Shown here in pieces: positions 60,814 through 64,000 of a DNA stretch of 64,000 bases. The translations under genes were made by a program, and so were the position numbers. The stretch comes from Bradyrhizobium sp. ARR65 (GTDB taxonomy: Bacteria; Pseudomonadota; Alphaproteobacteria; Rhizobiales; Xanthobacteraceae). Positions within the stretch are counted from its first letter, which is position 1. Each line of letters opens with the position of its first letter. The DNA is taken from the NCBI RefSeq assembly GCF_000472385.1, contig NZ_AWZU01000027.1, positions 41,018 to 105,017 on the forward strand, in the 5' to 3' direction. The notes under the pieces are model-generated. The model saw nothing but the letters and a program-made list of their open reading frames with translations. It searched no databases and was not told the origin of the DNA.

Positions 60814-61485
60814 ATGCCCAAGACTCAGTCAAAGCCATCTACCCCCTCCAAGGGCCCGTCCGTTCACGAGGAGGGCGTAATGATGGTGCTTGAGCACAAG
60901 CCGGCCGCCCTGAAGAGCCTCGCTCTTCCTGGCGATGTTCAGGTCGCGATTGTTTCCAGGGACGCAAGAGCCCTTCAGAAAGTCCGCGAGCGCAACAAGC
61001 AATTGGGCGGTTATGAGCTCAGGTTCTTTGCTGAGGCCACCAACCCCAAGGCGCCGGTCGTCAACAAGGAGGTGTTCGCCCCCGACCCTCGCGCGCTCGC
61101 CGTTCTCGAGGGTGTTCGCATTGCGCAGGAGGATCTAAGGCGATCAGGAGGTGCCTATGACCTCGACCAGGTCAGGACACTCTTGCGGGGCATCTCTCGG
61201 CAGGCCGTCGACAAGCGTTTGCAGGAAGGGAGCCTCCTTGCTGTTCCTGGCCCTAGTAACCACCGCAGCTTTCCAACGCTTCAGTTCAATGCGGATGGCA
61301 CAGTCGTTGAAGGGCTCAAGTCTGTCCGCGAGGCATTACCGACAGACAACCCATGGACGATGTTGAACTTCCTTGCTCAGCCTGATGATCGATTGGGCGG
61401 TCGCAAACCCATCGATCTGCTCAAGGAAGGCAAAGTCGAACTCGTGGTCGAGGCCGCCCGGCGAATGGCCCAGCAAGGCGCGTGA
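60814..61485 (+). CDS. Antitoxin with HTH and MbcA/Xre-type toxin-binding domain
   Basis: A 223-residue protein. The first ~95 residues form an unassigned alpha/beta part (V-A-I-V-S-R-D-A-R). Residues ~115-160 look like a DNA-binding helix-turn-helix (L-D-Q-V-R-T-L-L-R-G-I-S-R-Q-A-V-D-K-R), and the last ~50 (L-P-T-D-N-P-W-T-M-L-N-F-L, G-R-K-P-I-D-L-L-K-E-G) match the Xre/MbcA/ParS toxin-binding domain. It should bind and block the RES protein encoded next. The stop overlaps the toxin start (GTGA). It is longer than typical Xre antitoxins (about 140-160). Confidence 0.85.
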   Translation: MPKTQSKPSTPSKGPSVHEEGVMMVLEHKPAALKSLALPGDVQVAIVSRDARALQKVRERNKQLGGYELRFFAEATNPKAPVVNKEVFAPDPRALAVLEGVRIAQEDLRRSGGAYDLDQVRTLLRGISRQAVDKRLQEGSLLAVPGPSNHRSFPTLQFNADGTVVEGLKSVREALPTDNPWTMLNFLAQPDDRLGGRKPIDLLKEGKVELVVEAARRMAQQGA

Positions 61486-62072
61486 CCGCACCGCTGCCGC
61501 CGGGGGATCTCGCTCGTCGTCGTCCCCGCGTGGTCCGGCTGCGAGCGGGCACGGTGCTTCATCGGTTTTACACGGCCGAATTCTATCCGGTCTTTTTCGA
61601 TCCGTCCCGCCTGGGTCGGCTGAACGCTCCCGACGGGAGTTATCGGGTCCTCTACGCCGCACGCGAGCCCTACGGCGCATTCGCCGAGACGTTTTTGCGT
61701 AACCCTGGGCGGACGCTGATCGACACGAGCCTGCTCCGGCGCAAGGCCTATGTACGGCTCGAAGTTACAAGCGATCTCAGGCTGATCAGGCTTGCCGGCC
61801 CGAGCCTCGCGATTCTGGGGGCGACCGCGGAGGTGGTTCATGGCGGGTTGCCCTACGATGTACCGCAGGCCTGGTCAAAAGCGCTCTTCGAACACCGCTT
61901 TCGCCCTGATGGGATCGCTTACTACGGTCGCCACGACGACGAAGGACTTTGCTACGCGATCTTTGACCGCGCGCGTGCCTCCATCCGGGAGATCCAGCGC
62001 GAGCTCAATTTGGATCAGGATTGGTTCTGGCAGCTCGCACGGCGATACAGGGTCGGATTGGCGCCCGGTTGA
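61482..62072 (+). CDS. RES-domain toxin-like protein
   Basis: A 196-residue protein. RES toxins degrade NAD+ in the cell. Family landmarks by eye are L-H-R-F-Y (Arg28), G-R-L-N-A-P (46-50), Y58 and A-F-A-E-T (Glu69). The late motif, usually Y-x-S-R, reads Y-Y-G-R-H with Gly149 in place of the family serine. The protein may be weakened or dead as a toxin, or use another residue. It is translated from a GTG overlapping the antitoxin stop. Confidence 0.85.
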   Translation: MTAPLPPGDLARRRPRVVRLRAGTVLHRFYTAEFYPVFFDPSRLGRLNAPDGSYRVLYAAREPYGAFAETFLRNPGRTLIDTSLLRRKAYVRLEVTSDLRLIRLAGPSLAILGATAEVVHGGLPYDVPQAWSKALFEHRFRPDGIAYYGRHDDEGLCYAIFDRARASIREIQRELNLDQDWFWQLARRYRVGLAPG

Positions 62073-62513
62073 CTCTTGTTCACGCGAGGCAATTCACAGC
62101 GCATTATTCGACACCCCAGTTGGGAAGCTTGAATCACAGGCGTCCGAGCAAACACAATGCTTATGGCCTGGCCCTGCCGTCGGCGCTTTCGGGGTAAAGC
62201 GGACCTCAACCAACCGACAATCTCCGCCACCTCCGTCGAAAATGACCCCTAGCGGACTATTAATGTTTGACGCGTGAAATCATATTGCGGAAGCTGGAGA
62301 GTGGCGGCGCGGCCATTTGTATGAAGCGTGCGTAGCGGAGCGATCAGCTTCAGTTTCGCCTCAGAAGCTGCGCCGTGCCGTGCTCAAGGGCGGTCGCCAC
62401 GGACGCGGTCAATCTGTGATACACTCCATATTGCCAATAGAGGCGTATCTCCTTCTGCCTGATCGGGTTTTGATGTAACCTATTCCGGCATCACAGCCGC
62501 AAGGAGACATCCG
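62073..62513. other. Gene-free stretch upstream of the cyclase gene
   Basis: No protein-like frame, RNA gene or clear repeat is seen in 441 bases. The part nearest the cyclase (62440-62513) should hold its promoter. Confidence 0.4.
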
Positions 62514-64000
62514 GTGGCTACGATCACGGATTGGCTGGCCTCGCTCGGATTGTCCGAGTATGCGGGCCGCTTTGCCGAAAACGACATCGATATCGACGTA
62601 CTCCCCGAGCTAACGGATCGCGATCTGGAACAGCTGGGCGTTTCGCTGGGGCATCGTCGGAAGATTTTGCGCGCGATCCGGGATATTGGCGCCACCGCGA
62701 CCGCCACGGTTCAGTCCGCGCCCGAGCCGAAGCAAGAGCATGATGCCGAGCGGGAGCACGATGCCGAGCGTCGCCATGTGACAGTGATGTTCACCGATCT
62801 CGTCGGCTCGACTGCACTCTCCGCCCGCATGGACCCGGAGGATTTGCGCGAGGTCATCTCGGCGTATCAGAAATGCGTCGCCAAGACAGTGCGGCGCTTC
62901 GACGGCTTCGTGGCGAAATACATGGGTGACGGCGTCCTGGTGTATTTTGGCTATCCTAAGGCCCACGAGGAGGACGCTGAGCGGGCAGTGCGGGCGGGAC
63001 TGGAGCTGATCGCGGCAGTGAACGGGCTTAAGTCCCGCGCCTCGCTGCAAACTCGCGTCGGCATAGCGACCGGCCTGGTCGTGGTCGGAGACCTGATCGG
63101 ATCCGGCGAAGCACAGGAGCGCGGAATCGTCGGCGAGACGCCAAACCTTGCCGCGCGCCTGCAAGCGATCGCCGAGCCGGACAGCGTGGTCATCGCCGAA
63201 GGCACGCGAAAACTGCTCGGCGATCTGTTTGAGCTGCAGGACCTCGGGGCCAGGGACCTCAAGGGCCTTGCGGGACCGACGCGGGCCTGGGCAGTGCTGC
63301 GGGGCAGCTCGATAGAGAGCCGCTTCGAGGCGTTGCACTCAGGCCGGACGACCCCACTCGTCGGTCGGACTGAGGAGTTCGAGTTGCTGCTGCGACGCTG
63401 GCAGCAGGTTAAGTGCGGCCAAGGACGCGTGGTGGTCCTCGCAGGCGAGGCGGGCATCGGCAAATCTCGAATTACGGCTGCGCTTCAAGCGCATCTGCAA
63501 GGCGATCCGCATACGCGGCTACGCAATTTCTGCTCGCCGCATCACCAGGATACGGCGCTATACCCGGTGATCGGCCAGCTCGAAAGGGCGGCTGGCTTCA
63601 CGCGCGACGACACGGTCCAGCAGAAGCTCACCAAGCTGGAAGCCGTGCTAGTCCAATCCGATGCGCCGCCCGAGGAAATCGGCCTCATTGCCGCGTTGCT
63701 GTCGATCTCGAGCGCTGAGCGCTACCCTGTTCCCGAGCTGAGCCCGCAAAAGCGCAAGGAGAAGACCCTGGCAGCGCTGCTGGCGCAGCTGGAGCGGATG
63801 GCGGCGAGCCAACCCGTGCTGCTCGTTTACGAGGATGTGCACTGGATCGATCCAACGACGCTCGAAATCCTGACGCTCGTGATTGAGCGCGTACAATACT
63901 TGCCGGTGCTGTTGCTGATCACGGCGCGGCCGGAGTTCAAGCCGCCATGGCCCGCCTACGCGCATGTGACCAACGTCGCGCTCGGGCGCATCGGAAGAGA
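62514..64000 (+). CDS. SAM-domain/adenylate cyclase/AAA-type ATPase signalling protein (3' end outside window)
   Basis: The frame is open to the window end (495 codons seen). Residues ~3-62 form a sterile-alpha-motif domain (W-L-A-S-L-G-L-S-E-Y, L-E-Q-L-G-V-S-L-G-H-R). Residues ~87-255 form a class III nucleotide cyclase: F-T-D-L-V-G-S-T (metal Asp), K-Y-M-G-D-G-V-L-V-Y-F-G (second metal Asp) and N-L-A-A-R-L. Residues from ~275 form an AAA/STAND ATPase with L-V-G-R, Walker A G-E-A-G-I-G-K-S and V-Y-E-D-V-H-W-I-D. It makes cAMP under control of the ATPase part. The GTG at 62514 has AAGGAG eight bases upstream. Confidence 0.9.
   Translation, partial: MATITDWLASLGLSEYAGRFAENDIDIDVLPELTDRDLEQLGVSLGHRRKILRAIRDIGATATATVQSAPEPKQEHDAEREHDAERRHVTVMFTDLVGSTALSARMDPEDLREVISAYQKCVAKTVRRFDGFVAKYMGDGVLVYFGYPKAHEEDAERAVRAGLELIAAVNGLKSRASLQTRVGIATGLVVVGDLIGSGEAQERGIVGETPNLAARLQAIAEPDSVVIAEGTRKLLGDLFELQDLGARDLKGLAGPTRAWAVLRGSSIESRFEALHSGRTTPLVGRTEEFELLLRRWQQVKCGQGRVVVLAGEAGIGKSRITAALQAHLQGDPHTRLRNFCSPHHQDTALYPVIGQLERAAGFTRDDTVQQKLTKLEAVLVQSDAPPEEIGLIAALLSISSAERYPVPELSPQKRKEKTLAALLAQLERMAASQPVLLVYEDVHWIDPTTLEILTLVIERVQYLPVLLLITARPEFKPPWPAYAHVTNVALGRIGR

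Overview
The window looks like a Bradyrhizobium-type alphaproteobacterium (Bradyrhizobiaceae/Nitrobacteraceae). The grounds are high GC with strong G/C third codon positions, the gene families present (a BTLCP transglutaminase-like peptidase, DUF3126, DUF6894, tandem PilZ proteins, a Liv ABC cluster with an acyl-CoA synthetase), and palindromic intergenic repeats that resemble those of this genus. Placement to genus is an inference from general family knowledge, not from a search.

Region 1 (1-24.0 kb) reads as ordinary chromosome: short transcription units on both strands. They include a patatin-like lipase, CBS protein, rhomboid protease, YeiH-type transporter, PAS protein, PLP-dependent class V aminotransferase, an EAL and a PilZ protein (c-di-GMP themes), the BTLCP peptidase, a Tat-exported dienelactone hydrolase, gamma-carbonic anhydrase, serine O-acetyltransferase, a zf-CHCC protein, an FAD monooxygenase and several small exported or membrane proteins. 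Three copies of a composite two-palindrome repeat lie between genes at 9.6, 11.4 and 16.0 kb.

Region 2 (24.3-32.9 kb) is a mosaic and partly decayed accessory zone. It opens with a truncated tRNA-Leu and a broken IS5-type transposase. An MFS transporter follows, then a minus-strand trio (Mrr-like nuclease, potassium-channel-like protein, GIY-YIG-like nuclease whose 3' end is interrupted), an amidohydrolase remnant and small genes. Lower GC and broken genes point to horizontal transfer.

Region 3 (32.9-39.7 kb) is a catabolic operon: SDR dehydrogenase, split transketolase, TRAP binding protein and a fused TRAP permease, with a divergent LysR regulator. It probably imports and cleaves an unidentified carbohydrate-like acid or sulfonate.

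Region 4 (39.9-47.6 kb) is a 7.6-kb cassette of an acyl-CoA synthetase and a complete branched-chain-type ABC importer. It is bounded by two identical 46-bp direct repeats, each a 3' fragment of a tRNA-Lys gene, so it looks like an integrated or formerly mobile unit.

Region 5 (47.6-62.1 kb) is a conjugation module: an XRE regulator whose stop codon lies in the tRNA fragment, then DUF2274, TrbI, G, F, L, J, E, D, C and B, a CopG-like protein and the TraG coupling protein. No relaxase, integrase or TrbK was found in the window. A RES/Xre toxin-antitoxin pair with a clear promoter-operator palindrome sits at its outer flank. The RES protein appears to lack the family serine. The window ends inside a large SAM-domain/adenylate cyclase/ATPase signalling gene.
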